Positions 1 to 9,629 of a DNA stretch of 64,000 nucleotides are shown here, one piece after another. The notes under the pieces are model-generated. The model did no database searches. It was not told the origin of the DNA and was given only the letters and a program-made list of their open reading frames with translations. The position numbers and the translations under genes were made by a program. The DNA is from Burkholderiales bacterium (GTDB lineage: Bacteria; Pseudomonadota; Gammaproteobacteria; Burkholderiales; Casimicrobiaceae): contig JAEUPL010000030.1 in NCBI GenBank assembly GCA_016790165.1, forward strand, positions 62,001 through 126,000, given 5' to 3'. Position 1 is the stretch's first letter, and each line of letters begins with the position of its first letter.

Positions 1-117
1 AAAACCTTGCCCAGCGCCACAAGTCAGCGCGACATGAGTGCTGTAGCTAGCCGCATGAAGAGTGAGCGCATGCAAACTAGTTTGGCGCGGCTGGCAAAGA
101 CCATTGCGGATCGTTAG
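1..117 (+). CDS. C-terminal end of a protein, probably DciA/DUF721 family (partial)
   Basis: An open frame enters the window at base 1 and stops at TAG 115-117, giving 38 residues that end ARLAKTIADR. The frame is convergent with lpxC. From family knowledge, a DUF721 (DciA-like, helicase-loading) gene often sits beside lpxC and secA in betaproteobacteria, and such proteins end in a short basic helix of the type LxRLAxR, which resembles what is seen. The assignment is an inference from this short tail and from position. It could be another gene or a chance open frame. Its stop lies 6 bases from the palindromic repeat at 124-239. Confidence 0.4.
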   Translation, partial: KTLPSATSQRDMSAVASRMKSERMQTSLARLAKTIADR

Positions 118-123
118 CTGTAC

Positions 124-239
124 AGCTTTTTAGCCCGATCGACCGATCCGTGGTCGTTCAAGCCATTTTTATCAGTGAGTCGACTCGGGTGATTTTTCAC
201 AGCAAACGACCAGTGGGCGGTCGATAGAACCAAAAAGCT
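124..239. repeat. 116-bp palindromic gene-end repeat, copy A
   Basis: The element starts AGCTTTTT, ends AAAAAGCT and has its centre at GAGTCGACTC (177-186), exactly midway. Internal blocks ATCGACCG and TGGTCGTT occur in both arms at matching distances. The outer arms extend to ACAGCTTTTT and AAAAAGCTGT. It fills the space between two convergent stops: the partial gene stop at 117 and the lpxC stop at 242-244. Three other copies with the same register are at 25920, 30231 and 48931. Confidence 0.85.
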
Positions 240-241
240 GT

Positions 242-1099
242 TCAAGTCACGTAGCGCCAAGCCGCTGGATTGGCCTGAAGTGCGAGGCAGAGCCTGTTGT
301 TGAGCTCGTGACCGGACTTGAACGCGTGATATTTGCCGCGCACCCGATGCCCAAGCAGGAACAAATCGCCCACCGCGTCCAGCACTTTGTGGCGCGCCAG
401 TTCGTCAGTGAAGCGGAGGCCTTCACGGTTGAGCACCTTGTACTCGTCCAGGACGACCGCGTTTTCCATGCTACCGCCCTGTGCCAACCCCATCGAGCGC
501 AAGGTTTCGACCTCGTAGGCGAAGCCGAAGGTTCGCGCACGGCTGATGTGTGCAAGAAAGTCGTCGTCGTCGAGCTTCATACGCACGTGGCACTGGTCAT
601 CCGGAATCGCCGGATGCGAGAAATCGATCGTGAAATCCACCTCAAAGTGCGGATTGGGGAGCAGCTCGGCGAATTTGTCGCCGGCCTCAACGCGTACCGG
701 CGACAGAATCTCAATGTAGCGGCGAGGTGCATCTTGCGCGAAGACGCCCGCCTGTTCAATCAGAAACACAAACGGCGCCGATGAGCCATCCATGATCGGC
801 ACTTCGAGGTTGTCAAGCTCGATCAAGGCGTTGTCGAGCCCGCAGCCGACGCAGGCGGCGAGCAGGTGCTCCACGGTCGCCACCTTGGCGCCGCCGTGCA
901 CCAGGGTCGTGGCGAGGCGCGTTTCCTTCACCAGATCAGCGCGCGCCGGGATCTCGGCGACGGGGTTGAGGTCCGTGCGGCGAAAGATGAAACCGGTGTC
1001 CGGTGGCGCGGGATTCAGCGTAATCTGCACTCGAACGCCGGAGTGCAGCGCGACCCCCGTGGCAGAAATGGGCGCAGCGATAGTCTGTTGCTTGGGCAT
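242..1099 (-). CDS. lpxC: UDP-3-O-acyl-N-acetylglucosamine deacetylase
   Basis: This cytoplasmic zinc enzyme catalyses the committed step of lipid A synthesis, removing acetate from UDP-3-O-acyl-GlcNAc. The 285-residue product starts MPKQQTIAAPIS; the longer upstream frame is arginine-rich noise, so ATG at 1099 is chosen. Visible family motifs are EHLLAA near residue 80, carrying a zinc-binding His, then HKVLDAVGDLFLLG and SGHELNN near the C-terminus with the second His, the Asp ligand and a catalytic His. It is slightly shorter than the E. coli protein (305). It is the last gene of the dcw cluster, 127 bases after ftsZ, the usual place in proteobacteria. A palindromic repeat begins 2 bases past its stop. 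Confidence 0.97.
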   Translation of the reverse strand: MPKQQTIAAPISATGVALHSGVRVQITLNPAPPDTGFIFRRTDLNPVAEIPARADLVKETRLATTLVHGGAKVATVEHLLAACVGCGLDNALIELDNLEVPIMDGSSAPFVFLIEQAGVFAQDAPRRYIEILSPVRVEAGDKFAELLPNPHFEVDFTIDFSHPAIPDDQCHVRMKLDDDDFLAHISRARTFGFAYEVETLRSMGLAQGGSMENAVVLDEYKVLNREGLRFTDELARHKVLDAVGDLFLLGHRVRGKYHAFKSGHELNNRLCLALQANPAAWRYVT

Positions 1100-1226
1100 C
1101 GCGAGAGTATAGGAGCGGCCGTCGCGTGCGGCAGCGATCGTCGCCGGACGGCGACGCGCGACGTTCCGGCACCGGGAGCGAATCGGTGCCGGAGTGCCTC
1201 GGGTCGCGCCAGTCGCTGCTCGGCGG

Positions 1227-2411
1227 CTAGTCCGCCTGCTTGCGCAGGAACGTCGGGATCTCGAGCGAGCGGGCAGGATTGCGCGCCGGCGAACGCTGCC
1301 AGGTCGGCTCGTCAAGCGACACGTCGGTGGTCACCGTCGTCGCCACGCCGACGGCTTCGGTCACCACGGGCACGTTGTCAGTGCCGGTACGAACTGTCGG
1401 GATTTCCAGTCGCGTCATGGCCGCCGCGCCACCCTGCACGGCCTGCATCTTGCGCTTGGCACCGAGGCCCGTGGCCACCATCGTGACGCGCATCTCGTCG
1501 CCCATCGCGTCGTCGATCACGTGGCCCCACAGCACCGTGGCATCAGCCGAGACGAACTCCTGAACGGTGTCAGTCACGTCGTACAGCTCGCCGAGTTCGA
1601 CGTTGCTGGACGTCGTGATGTTGAGCAGCACGCCACGCGCGCCTTGCAAGTCCACGTCTTCGAGCAGCGGGCTCTTGATCGCAGCCATCGCAGCGGCCTT
1701 GCCGCGGTCTTCGCCGGAGGCGGTGGCGGTGCCCATCATCGCCATGCCCAGCTCGGACATGATGGTGCGCACGTCGGCGAAGTCACGGTTCACCAGCCCC
1801 CGTTTGTTGATGATCTCGGAAATGCCGGCGACGGCCCCGTGCAGAACATCGTTGGAGGCAGCAAACGCAGCCGGCAGCGACACATTGCGACCGAGCACCT
1901 GAATCAGTTTTTCGTTCGGCACGACGATCAGCGAATCGACGTGCTTCTGCAGCTCGTCGATACCGGCTTGCGCCGCGCGTTCGCGCTTTTGCATTTCGAA
2001 GCGGAACGGCTTGGTCACCACCGCAACGACAAGAATGCCCATCTCCTTCGCCAATTGGGCCACGACGGGCGCCGCGCCGGTACCGGTACCGCCTCCCATG
2101 CCGGCGGTGATGAAGAGCATGTCGGCGCCGCGGATGGCTTCCTGCACCGCCATTTTCGATTCCATTGCAGCGTCGCGGCCTACTTCCGGTTTGGCCCCTG
2201 CGCCGAGGCCTTGCGTCAGCTCCGCGCCGAGGGCGAGGCGTTTCGGCGCGCCGTTGCGATCCAGCGCCTGCGAATCGGTGTTCGCGGCGATGAACTCCAC
2301 GCCCGCCACCCCTTTCGCGACCATGTGATCCACGGCGTTGCCGCCGCAACCGCCGACGCCGATCACTTTGATGACCGCGCCATCCCTTTTTTCATCCACG
2401 ATTTCAAACAT
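1227..2411 (-). CDS. ftsZ: Cell division GTPase FtsZ
   Basis: FtsZ is the tubulin-like GTPase that polymerises into the Z ring at midcell. The 394-residue product begins MFEIVDEKRDGAVIKVIGVGGCGGNA. It contains the tubulin signature GGGTGTGAAP near residues 107-116 and a conserved C-terminal peptide ending LEIPTFLRKQAD, which binds FtsA and other partners; the RKQAD ending is typical of betaproteobacteria. A Shine-Dalgarno AAGGAGC precedes the ATG. It lies 77 bases downstream of ftsA and upstream of lpxC, as in the standard dcw order. Length and motifs are normal. Confidence 0.98.
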   Translation of the reverse strand: MFEIVDEKRDGAVIKVIGVGGCGGNAVDHMVAKGVAGVEFIAANTDSQALDRNGAPKRLALGAELTQGLGAGAKPEVGRDAAMESKMAVQEAIRGADMLFITAGMGGGTGTGAAPVVAQLAKEMGILVVAVVTKPFRFEMQKRERAAQAGIDELQKHVDSLIVVPNEKLIQVLGRNVSLPAAFAASNDVLHGAVAGISEIINKRGLVNRDFADVRTIMSELGMAMMGTATASGEDRGKAAAMAAIKSPLLEDVDLQGARGVLLNITTSSNVELGELYDVTDTVQEFVSADATVLWGHVIDDAMGDEMRVTMVATGLGAKRKMQAVQGGAAAMTRLEIPTVRTGTDNVPVVTEAVGVATTVTTDVSLDEPTWQRSPARNPARSLEIPTFLRKQAD

Positions 2412-2488
2412 AGTTTCGCTCCTTCAAGGCTATGCAATCAAATCCAAACCAAACTCAAAAAACATCGCACCACACCGCACCCGAACCA

Positions 2489-3703
2489 CTACAAACCAAA
2501 AGCATCACGCAACTTCGCGAACATGCCCGCGGCCGCCGACTCCCGTCGCCGTGCCACCACCTGCCGCGCATGCTGGTCGCGACCGTGCATCAAGAGGCCA
2601 ATCGCCGTGGCGTACTTCGGCGCGGCCAGAACATCCTTCAGCGCGCCACGATAGTCCGGCACGGCGATGCGCACCGGCATGTGGAACACTTCTTCGCCCA
2701 GCTCTGCCATGCCGGGCAGCAGGCTGCTGCCCCCGGTCAGTGCGATGCCCGAGCGCAGCAGCGGCTCGAATCCAGAGCGCTTGATCTGCTCATGTACCAG
2801 CTGGAACAACTCCTCGACGCGAGGCTCCACGACTTCGGCGAGCAGGTGACGCGCCATCGCCTTTGCGGGACGATCCGCCACGCTCGGCACTTCAATCAAC
2901 TCGTCCGGCGCCACGAGCTTGGTCAATGCGCAGGCGTAGCGATGCTTGATGTCGCTCGCCTCCTTGCTGGGTGTGCGTAGCGCCATCGCGATGTCGTTGG
3001 TGATCTGGTCACCTGCGACCGGGAGCACACCCGTGTGGCGAATGGCACCGCCAGTGAACAGTGCGAAATCGGTGGTGCCTCCGCCAATGTCTACCAGCCC
3101 GACGCCGATCTCCATCTCGTCCGGCGTGAGGCAGGCTGCCGCAGACGCGAGCGGTTGCAACACCAGCTCCTCCACATTGAGGCCGCAGCGCCGCACGCAT
3201 TTCTCGATGTTTTCTGCAGCCGAGGCGGCGCCGGTCACGATGTGCACCTTCACCTCCAGCCGCCGACCACTCATGCCGAGTGGGCGACGCACGCCCTCCT
3301 GACCGTCAATGATGTATTCCTGCGGCAAAGTGTGCAGCACCACCTGATCGTTCGGAATCGCGATGGCGCGTGCGGTTTCAACCACGCGTTCCATGTCCGC
3401 TTCGGTCACCTCGCTGTCCTTCATCGCAACCATACCGCTCGAATTCAGGCTGCGGATGTGTGCCCCGGCGATGCCCACGTAGACGTTACTGATCTTGCAG
3501 TTCGCCATTGCCGCTGCTTCGCGCACCGCCGCCGCAACCGTGTGCGTGGTGGCGTCAATGTCGACCACCATGCCCTTGCGCAATCCGACGGACGGTTGCT
3601 CGCCAAAGCCGATGACGTTGATCTTCTGTTCCGCATCGATTTCGGCAACCAGTGCCACTACTTTCGACGTACCAATATCAAGCGCCGCGATGAGTTCGCT
3701 CAC
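2489..3703 (-). CDS. ftsA: Cell division actin-like protein FtsA
   Basis: FtsA is the actin/Hsp70-fold ATPase that tethers FtsZ filaments to the inner membrane. The product is 404 residues. The N-terminal phosphate-1 motif reads ALDIGTSKVVALV, the phosphate-2 region GVGLVDIGGGTTDF lies near residue 205, the adenosine motif IALTGGSSLLPGM near residue 335, and the C-terminal amphipathic tail AGMFAKLRDAFGL fits the membrane-targeting helix. Its ATG overlaps the ftsQ stop by 4 bases, suggesting translational coupling. Length is close to the usual 410-420. Confidence 0.97.
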   Translation of the reverse strand: MSELIAALDIGTSKVVALVAEIDAEQKINVIGFGEQPSVGLRKGMVVDIDATTHTVAAAVREAAAMANCKISNVYVGIAGAHIRSLNSSGMVAMKDSEVTEADMERVVETARAIAIPNDQVVLHTLPQEYIIDGQEGVRRPLGMSGRRLEVKVHIVTGAASAAENIEKCVRRCGLNVEELVLQPLASAAACLTPDEMEIGVGLVDIGGGTTDFALFTGGAIRHTGVLPVAGDQITNDIAMALRTPSKEASDIKHRYACALTKLVAPDELIEVPSVADRPAKAMARHLLAEVVEPRVEELFQLVHEQIKRSGFEPLLRSGIALTGGSSLLPGMAELGEEVFHMPVRIAVPDYRGALKDVLAAPKYATAIGLLMHGRDQHARQVVARRRESAAAGMFAKLRDAFGL

Positions 3704-4440
3704 GATCGACCTTTCTGTGTTTCCGTACCGCCCGACGGGTCTGCGGTTGCGTTGCGCGCCACGGCGACGGCAGCCTTGTAGCGCAGGTCGACGCGCGCGA
3801 GCGATTGCCGGAAGGCAGGCGACCAGGTGCCATAGAGACTGGCGAAGCGCGCCAATCGCTCCTGAAACTGTTCGCGCCCAAATTCAATCTGCACATCGTT
3901 GCCCGTAGTCAACGTCACCGCCCCGCGCGGCGACATCGCAAGCGATTTGATGTCGAGCCCATAGGCCGCGAGCGTCACGCGCGCTTCGCGGTAGCGGGCC
4001 AGTACGTCGGCACTGCTGCCGGTCGGCCCGTCAAAGCGCGGCATCGGTGCCTTGGACGCCGCACGGAACACCTCACCGCGATCGGACAACAACTCGTTCT
4101 CGCCCCAATATCCAACCGCACGGTGCTCATCGACGGCGATATCGAGCGCCCACGGCCAGCGTCGGCGCACGCTGATGTCGCGCACCCAGGGCAGCTTGCG
4201 CAGCGTGCTGCGAACCCGAGGCGGCGACACCGAAAAGAAATTTCCGCGCAGGTCCGTGCGAATAGCGGACTCAAGCAAGCCCGGATCGACTTCCGTCAGT
4301 GCGCTGGTGACACGGACCTGTCGCAGCGCGAAGTAACCGCGCCCGCCGGCCCAGGCCATCAGGCACCAGGCCAGCGCGACCAGCGCGACGGCCGCGATGC
4401 CGAATGCCAGCCGGTTCAGCGTGCGTGGGTCAGACCACAT
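3700..4440 (-). CDS. ftsQ: Cell division protein FtsQ
   Basis: FtsQ is a bitopic inner-membrane protein that links FtsA/FtsZ with the FtsB-FtsL pair. ATG at 4440 gives 246 residues starting [14 protein letters not shown], overlapping the end of murC by 11 bases; a start at 4482 would overlap further and adds only arginine-rich sequence. One transmembrane helix follows ([17 protein letters not shown]), then a POTRA-like region ([35 protein letters not shown]) and the FtsQ beta domain with [30 protein letters not shown]. In many betaproteobacteria ddl lies between murC and ftsQ; it is absent here. Confidence 0.95.
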   Translation of the reverse strand: MWSDPRTLNRLAFGIAAVALVALAWCLMAWAGGRGYFALRQVRVTSALTEVDPGLLESAIRTDLRGNFFSVSPPRVRSTLRKLPWVRDISVRRRWPWALDIAVDEHRAVGYWGENELLSDRGEVFRAASKAPMPRFDGPTGSSADVLARYREARVTLAAYGLDIKSLAMSPRGAVTLTTGNDVQIEFGREQFQERLARFASLYGTWSPAFRQSLARVDLRYKAAVAVARNATADPSGGTETQKGRS

Positions 4441-5848
4441 GAGCGCCCTCCGCCGGCTTCGCCGCCTGCGCCAGCGCGACAACGCGTTGCGCCACCGAAC
4501 CGATCGATCCAGCGCCCATCGTCATCACCACGTCACCGTCAAGCACGGTGTACAAAATTTGCGCGGGCAGCGCCGAGACGTCGTCGATGAAAATCGGCTC
4601 CACGCGACCACGCAGGCGGATCGCCCGCGCCAGCGCGCGCCCATCCGCCGCCACAATCGGCGCTTCGCCCGCCGCATAGACCTCAGTGAGCAGCAGCACA
4701 TCGACCTCAGACAACACGGCCGCGAAGTCTTCAAACAGATCGCGGGTTCGCGTGAAGCGATGTGGCTGAAATGCCAGTACCAGTCGGCGGCCGGGGAACG
4801 CGGCGCGTGCCGCCGCCAGCGTGGTGCGCAGTTCAACCGGATGGTGACCGTAGTCGTCGATCAATTCAAACTTTGCAGCGCCCGAGGCCTGTGCGCCATA
4901 GCGCTGGAAGCGCCGCCCGACCCCGCCGAACGCGGCAAGTGCGCGTGCAATGGCCTCGTCGCCGACGCCAAGGTCCTGCGCAATGGCAATTGCTGCGAGG
5001 GCGTTGCGCACATTGTGTAACCCCGCTGTTTTGACCGACACAGGCAGGTCCGCATGGCCTCTGCGATGAGCAACAAAGCGCATCGTCGCGCCGTCCGCGG
5101 CAATATCCGTGGCATAGATGTCGGCCGTCGTGTCCAGGCCGTAGGTCACGACGGGCTTGGCAAGACGGGGCAGGATGGCGGCCACGCCTGCGTCGTCCAG
5201 GCAAGCGTAGAGCGCACCGTAAAACGGCAACCGATGCGCGAAATCAACAAACGCCTGTTGCAGCCGCTCGATGCTGTGATCATAGGTTTCCATATGATCG
5301 GCGTCGATGTTGGTCACGACGGCGAGTGTCGGCGTCAGATGCAGGAAGGAAGCATCGGACTCGTCGGCTTCTGCCACCAAAAACTCGCCCGTACCAAGTC
5401 GTGCGTTGGAGCCCGCAGCGAGTAGCCGGCCGCCGATCACGAACGTCGGGTCGAGGCCGCCCTCGGCCAGCACGCTGGCGACCAGCGAAGTCGTGGTGGT
5501 TTTGCCATGCGTGCCGGCGATCGCGATACCGCGCTTCATGCGCATCAGCTCAGCCAGCATCAGCGCGCGAGGGACCACGGGCAACTTCTTCGCACGTGCC
5601 GCCGCCACTTCCGGGTTGGCCTCGTTGATGGCAGACGACACCACAACCGCTTGCGCATCACCCAGATTCTCGGCGCGGTGCCCAACCGCAGTGCGGATGC
5701 CCAGCCCAGCCAAACGCTCCAGCGTGGCGGATTGTGCGGCGTCGCTGCCACTCACGACGTAGCCCTGGTTATGCAGCACCTCGGCGATACCGCTCATACC
5801 GATACCGCCGATGCCGACAAAGTGCAAGCGTTGCAAGCGGAATTTCAT
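4430..5848 (-). CDS. murC: UDP-N-acetylmuramate--L-alanine ligase
   Basis: MurC adds L-alanine to UDP-MurNAc, the first amino acid of the peptidoglycan stem peptide. The 472-residue protein has the N-terminal nucleotide fold [17 protein letters not shown], the ATP-binding P-loop [10 protein letters not shown] near residue 114, and the Mur-ligase central and C-terminal domains with [11 protein letters not shown] and FQPHRFTRT. Its ATG overlaps the murG stop by 4 bases and its 3' end overlaps ftsQ. Length matches the family. Confidence 0.98.
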   Translation of the reverse strand: MKFRLQRLHFVGIGGIGMSGIAEVLHNQGYVVSGSDAAQSATLERLAGLGIRTAVGHRAENLGDAQAVVVSSAINEANPEVAAARAKKLPVVPRALMLAELMRMKRGIAIAGTHGKTTTTSLVASVLAEGGLDPTFVIGGRLLAAGSNARLGTGEFLVAEADESDASFLHLTPTLAVVTNIDADHMETYDHSIERLQQAFVDFAHRLPFYGALYACLDDAGVAAILPRLAKPVVTYGLDTTADIYATDIAADGATMRFVAHRRGHADLPVSVKTAGLHNVRNALAAIAIAQDLGVGDEAIARALAAFGGVGRRFQRYGAQASGAAKFELIDDYGHHPVELRTTLAAARAAFPGRRLVLAFQPHRFTRTRDLFEDFAAVLSEVDVLLLTEVYAAGEAPIVAADGRALARAIRLRGRVEPIFIDDVSALPAQILYTVLDGDVVMTMGAGSIGSVAQRVVALAQAAKPAEGAHVV

Positions 5849-6948
5849 GATCCGCCTCCGGCGGCGCTTTGGGCCGCCAGCGTTTCAAGCACGGCACAAA
5901 TATCCGCAGTGGCCTGCGGTTTGGCGACGGACTGCGCTGCTGTGGCCATCGCCAGGCAGCGCTCTCGCGAAAAACCGGCAAGATGGGCCGCGAGAGCGTC
6001 CGCCGTCAGCCCGGTTTGTGCGGCGATCACCGCCGCGCCGGCAGTTTCAAGAACACGTGCATTGTGCAATTGCTGCTGGTCCTTGTGATGCGGGTACGGA
6101 ATCAACAGCGATGCAACGCCCAGCGCCGCAAGTTCCGACACTGTGCTCGCGCCCGAGCGCCCCACAAAGTAGTCGCAATCGGCAAGCAGTGGCGCCGGGG
6201 CAGAGATGAATTCGACGACCTCGGCAGCGATTCCAAGCTGCGCGTAACGCGCCGCGGTCGTTTGCTGCGCGCCACGTCCCGCCTGATGCAAGACCACGGG
6301 CCGATCCGCCTCCGGCAGTCGTCGCAACGCCTCCGGTAGCAGAGTATTGATCGCTTCCGCGCCTCGGCTTCCACCCATGGCTACGAGTCGAAGCGGTCGT
6401 CGGTTGCGTGTCGCGAATCGTGCGGCGGGTGCCGGAAAGCGTGCGAACTCCGCCCGGATCGGATTGCCGGTCACCACGCGTTTTTCAGCACGATCGGCGA
6501 ACACCGTGGCAAAGCCGGTCAGCACGCGATTGGCCTGGCGCGCCAGCATGCGATTGGCGAGTCCGGCGACGGCATCGCTCTGGTGAATAGCGAGCGGAAT
6601 GCCCAGTCGCACCGCTGCCAACCCGCCCGGTACCGTTGGATAGCCACCCATCCCAATCACCACGTCGGGTTGAATCTGACGCAGCAGCGCCTTCGCCGTG
6701 CCCACCGCCCTGAACAAGCGCCATGGCAAGAGCAGCTTGGGCGCGAGGCCACGCCCGACAATGCCCTCAAACGCGATGCTGTGCAACGGAAAGCGGTCGC
6801 GCGGCACCAGCGTTTGCTCCATCCCACCTGGTGTACCGAGCCAGCTGACGCGCCAGCCGCGTTCACGCATGGCCTCGGCAATCGCCAACCCCGGGAAGAT
6901 GTGCCCGCCGGTCCCACCAGCCATCATCAACAAGTGCCTGGCAGTCAT
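5845..6948 (-). CDS. murG: Undecaprenyldiphospho-muramoylpentapeptide N-acetylglucosaminyltransferase
   Basis: MurG transfers GlcNAc from UDP-GlcNAc to lipid I, making lipid II on the inner face of the membrane. The 367-residue GT-B protein carries the N-terminal glycine-rich loop [15 protein letters not shown]. The second Rossmann domain starts around [20 protein letters not shown], and the UDP-GlcNAc site includes [26 protein letters not shown]. It overlaps ftsW upstream and murC downstream by 4 bases each, so it is probably translationally coupled. Length is typical. Confidence 0.97.
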   Translation of the reverse strand: MTARHLLMMAGGTGGHIFPGLAIAEAMRERGWRVSWLGTPGGMEQTLVPRDRFPLHSIAFEGIVGRGLAPKLLLPWRLFRAVGTAKALLRQIQPDVVIGMGGYPTVPGGLAAVRLGIPLAIHQSDAVAGLANRMLARQANRVLTGFATVFADRAEKRVVTGNPIRAEFARFPAPAARFATRNRRPLRLVAMGGSRGAEAINTLLPEALRRLPEADRPVVLHQAGRGAQQTTAARYAQLGIAAEVVEFISAPAPLLADCDYFVGRSGASTVSELAALGVASLLIPYPHHKDQQQLHNARVLETAGAAVIAAQTGLTADALAAHLAGFSRERCLAMATAAQSVAKPQATADICAVLETLAAQSAAGGGS

Positions 6949-8213
6949 ACCTTGAACCCCCGCTCAAGTCGGCGGTTTTCCCAATCAATGCGCAGCAGCA
7001 CCGACAGCGTGATCAGGCTCGCGATCATGCCACTGCCGCCATAGGACATCAGCGGGAGTGTCAGCCCCTTGGTCGGCGCGAATCCCATGTTGACCGCAAT
7101 ATTGATGAGCGACTGGATGCCAAACAGCGTGCCGATACCCTGAGCTACCAACGCGGCGAACGGCTGCTCCAGCCGCCGTGCCTCACGACCGATCGCAAAG
7201 GCGCGCCAGGTCAGCCAGGCATAGGCGCCGACGACTACGCATACGCCGATCAGGCCAAGCTCTTCTGCGGTAACGGCCAGGATGAAGTCAGTATGTGCCT
7301 CGGGAAGGTAATAGTGCTTGGACACGCCGGCACCCAGGCCAAGACCAAAGACACCGCCGCGCCCGATTGCCATCAACGACTGCGTCAGTTGGTAGCCAGA
7401 ACCAAACTCTTCCTTCCACGGGTCGATGAATCCGAAGAAGCGCTCCAGACGATAGGGCTCAAACCAGACCAACGCAACGGCGGCCACCAATCCGACGACC
7501 ACCACCGGCAGCACCAGGCGATGGTCGAGGCCAGCCATAAAAAGGATCAGAAGCCCGGTGCTCAACACCACGAGCGTCGCGCCAAAGTCGGGCTCGCGCA
7601 ATAGGGCCACGCTCACGGCGAGGGCGATCAGCAGGAATGGGCCGAGACCGTTCACCAGACTCTGCTTGATTGGCTGCGCGGCGTGCAGAACGCTCGCCTT
7701 GGTGACGGCGTAGCGCGCGGCGAACAAAATCATCGCGAACTTCATAAGCTCTGAGGGCTGCAAGCTGAACGGCCCGAGCGGAATCCAGCGTCGCGCGCCG
7801 TTCACCTTGCGTCCGATACCGGGAATCAGCACGGCGACAATCAGCACGCAGGCAATGACGAAGACGATCGGCGCAATCCGCTCCCACGTACGCACAGGCG
7901 TGTCAAACACAAACAGGGCTAACACGGCACCGATCACCACGAACATGCACTGGCGCAGGAGGAAATACGTCGCCGAATTGCGTGTCATGCGGCTTTCACT
8001 GGCGCTGGCAATCGACGAGGAATAGACCATCAAGAGACCAATCGCCACCAGCAGCGCGACCACCCAGATCAAGTTTGCGTCGAACTCCGGCGGCACCGTC
8101 GCACCGCGGTGGCGCGTTGCGCGCGTCGCCGCAGAAGCCCGCCCCGGCAACGCGGCTCGCCATGCCGACCACCTACCGGACAGGCGGGTCACGAAACCGC
8201 GCGCACTACTCAT
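6945..8213 (-). CDS. ftsW: Peptidoglycan glycosyltransferase FtsW
   Basis: FtsW is the SEDS-family glycosyltransferase that polymerises septal glycan with FtsI. ATG at 8213 overlaps the murD stop by 4 bases in the ATGA arrangement and is preferred over an upstream extension lacking support. The 422-residue product has about ten hydrophobic segments, the early block GLLMVYSSSIASA, the loop FGSGYQLTQSLMAIGRGG and the C-terminal signature NMGFAPTKGLTLPLMSYGGSGM typical of SEDS proteins. The cytoplasmic N-terminus of about 60 residues is basic. Neighbours are murD and murG as expected. Confidence 0.96.
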   Translation of the reverse strand: MSSARGFVTRLSGRWSAWRAALPGRASAATRATRHRGATVPPEFDANLIWVVALLVAIGLLMVYSSSIASASESRMTRNSATYFLLRQCMFVVIGAVLALFVFDTPVRTWERIAPIVFVIACVLIVAVLIPGIGRKVNGARRWIPLGPFSLQPSELMKFAMILFAARYAVTKASVLHAAQPIKQSLVNGLGPFLLIALAVSVALLREPDFGATLVVLSTGLLILFMAGLDHRLVLPVVVVGLVAAVALVWFEPYRLERFFGFIDPWKEEFGSGYQLTQSLMAIGRGGVFGLGLGAGVSKHYYLPEAHTDFILAVTAEELGLIGVCVVVGAYAWLTWRAFAIGREARRLEQPFAALVAQGIGTLFGIQSLINIAVNMGFAPTKGLTLPLMSYGGSGMIASLITLSVLLRIDWENRRLERGFKV

Positions 8214-9613
8214 GCCGAACCTCCCGCGCTGACCAACGTGCGGCCATGGGCCCTCGCCCAGCTCTCCACGGCTGACAGAAACACGTCGGCACGATGCCCA
8301 AAGTTGCGGAACATGTCCCAACTCGCACACGCAGGTGAAAGCAGCAACTGCTCGCCCGACTTCGCAGCATCAAGAGCAGCATGCACGGCGTCTTCAAGGC
8401 TGCTGTAGCGCCGGTACGGCACACCCTGCGATTCGAGCGCCGCGGCGATGACCGGCGCATCGCGACCAATGAGGTGCACGGCACGGCAGAAAGGCGCGGC
8501 GGCGGCGGCGAGCTCTGCGAATGCCTGCCCCTTGCCATCGCCACCCGCGATCAACCAGGTAGGCTGCGCCAATCCGGCCAACGCTGCGCTCGTGGCGATG
8601 ACCGTAGTGGCTTTGGAATCATCGATCACAGCCACACCGTCGACGCTACCGACATACTGGCAGCGATGCGGCATTCCGGCAAAGCGACGCAGCACGGTAC
8701 GCTGCTGCTCGAGCGGGACCGCAAAGTCAGCCGTGATGGCGAGCGCTGCCAGCGCGTTGAGTGCGTTGTGCTGGCCCCGAACGCCCAACTGCGAGACAGG
8801 CAACAAGACCTCATCCCCTCGCATCAGCGAGACCGACCCATCGCGACCATGGCGCGCAGCCGCGAGACCAAAGTCACTGCCCTGTGTTGGCATCGACGCG
8901 CCAAACGTCGCGCACGGCAGCGCGGGTCGGCGCATGCTCATCGACCACACATCGTCGCGGTTCAGCACCTGCGCGGCGGCATGCGCAAACAGGCGCTCCT
9001 TGCTCGCGGCATACGCAAAGAAGCTCGGGTAACGGTCGAGATGATTGTCAGTCACGTTAAGTACTGCCGCGCGCTCGACTCTCAGCGACTCGGTTGATTC
9101 GAGTTGGAAGCTTGACAACTCAAGCACCCAGGCGGGACAGTCCGGCGCCTCATCGAGCGCGTCGAGAATCGGTACGCCGATGTTGCCGGCAACCCGCGCG
9201 GCGGGCAGCGTTGACTGCACCAGTTGGCCTGCCAATGCGGTCGTTGTCGTCTTGCCGTTTGAGCCCGTGACCGCGACCGCGCGGGCCTGCGGGGAGACGT
9301 CCTGCGCGAAGATTTCGATGTCACCCACCACGCATCGCCCATGAGCGATCGCCTGCTTGAGGGCCGGGAGGCTACGCGGCACGCCGGGTGAGAGCGCCAC
9401 GATGTCAGACGCGGGCAATGTGTCACGCGTCAAGTCACATGGTTGAAAGGCAACGCCAGGGAGCTGCGCACGCAGCGTGGGCAGACCTGCGGGGTCCGCG
9501 GCTCCATCGACGACGGTGACGTCTGCACCGCGTTTGCCAAGGTAGCGCGCAAGCGACAACCCCGTGGCGCCGAGGCCTACCACGGTGACAGTTGCATTGA
9601 CGCAGGCAAACAC
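8210..9613 (-). CDS. murD: UDP-N-acetylmuramoyl-L-alanine--D-glutamate ligase
   Basis: MurD adds D-glutamate to UDP-MurNAc-L-Ala. The 467-residue product begins at GTG 9613 with the Rossmann fold VTVVGLGATGLSLARYLGKRGADVTVVD. It has the Mur-ligase P-loop GSNGKTTTTAL near residue 117, a central VLNVTDNHLDRYPSF motif and a C-terminal domain with VIDDSKATTV and LLSPACASWDMFRNFGHRADVF. It lies 16 bases after mraY and overlaps ftsW by 4. Length is normal. Confidence 0.97.
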   Translation of the reverse strand: MFACVNATVTVVGLGATGLSLARYLGKRGADVTVVDGAADPAGLPTLRAQLPGVAFQPCDLTRDTLPASDIVALSPGVPRSLPALKQAIAHGRCVVGDIEIFAQDVSPQARAVAVTGSNGKTTTTALAGQLVQSTLPAARVAGNIGVPILDALDEAPDCPAWVLELSSFQLESTESLRVERAAVLNVTDNHLDRYPSFFAYAASKERLFAHAAAQVLNRDDVWSMSMRRPALPCATFGASMPTQGSDFGLAAARHGRDGSVSLMRGDEVLLPVSQLGVRGQHNALNALAALAITADFAVPLEQQRTVLRRFAGMPHRCQYVGSVDGVAVIDDSKATTVIATSAALAGLAQPTWLIAGGDGKGQAFAELAAAAAPFCRAVHLIGRDAPVIAAALESQGVPYRRYSSLEDAVHAALDAAKSGEQLLLSPACASWDMFRNFGHRADVFLSAVESWARAHGRTLVSAGGSA

Positions 9614-9629
9614 GGGAGGCGATCCTTGG

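Noticed and set aside
1194-2654. Long forward open frame (486 codons) over ftsZ
   Set aside because: It is antisense to the clear ftsZ and ftsA genes; the translation is His/Arg-rich and compositionally typical of a shadow frame in GC-rich DNA.
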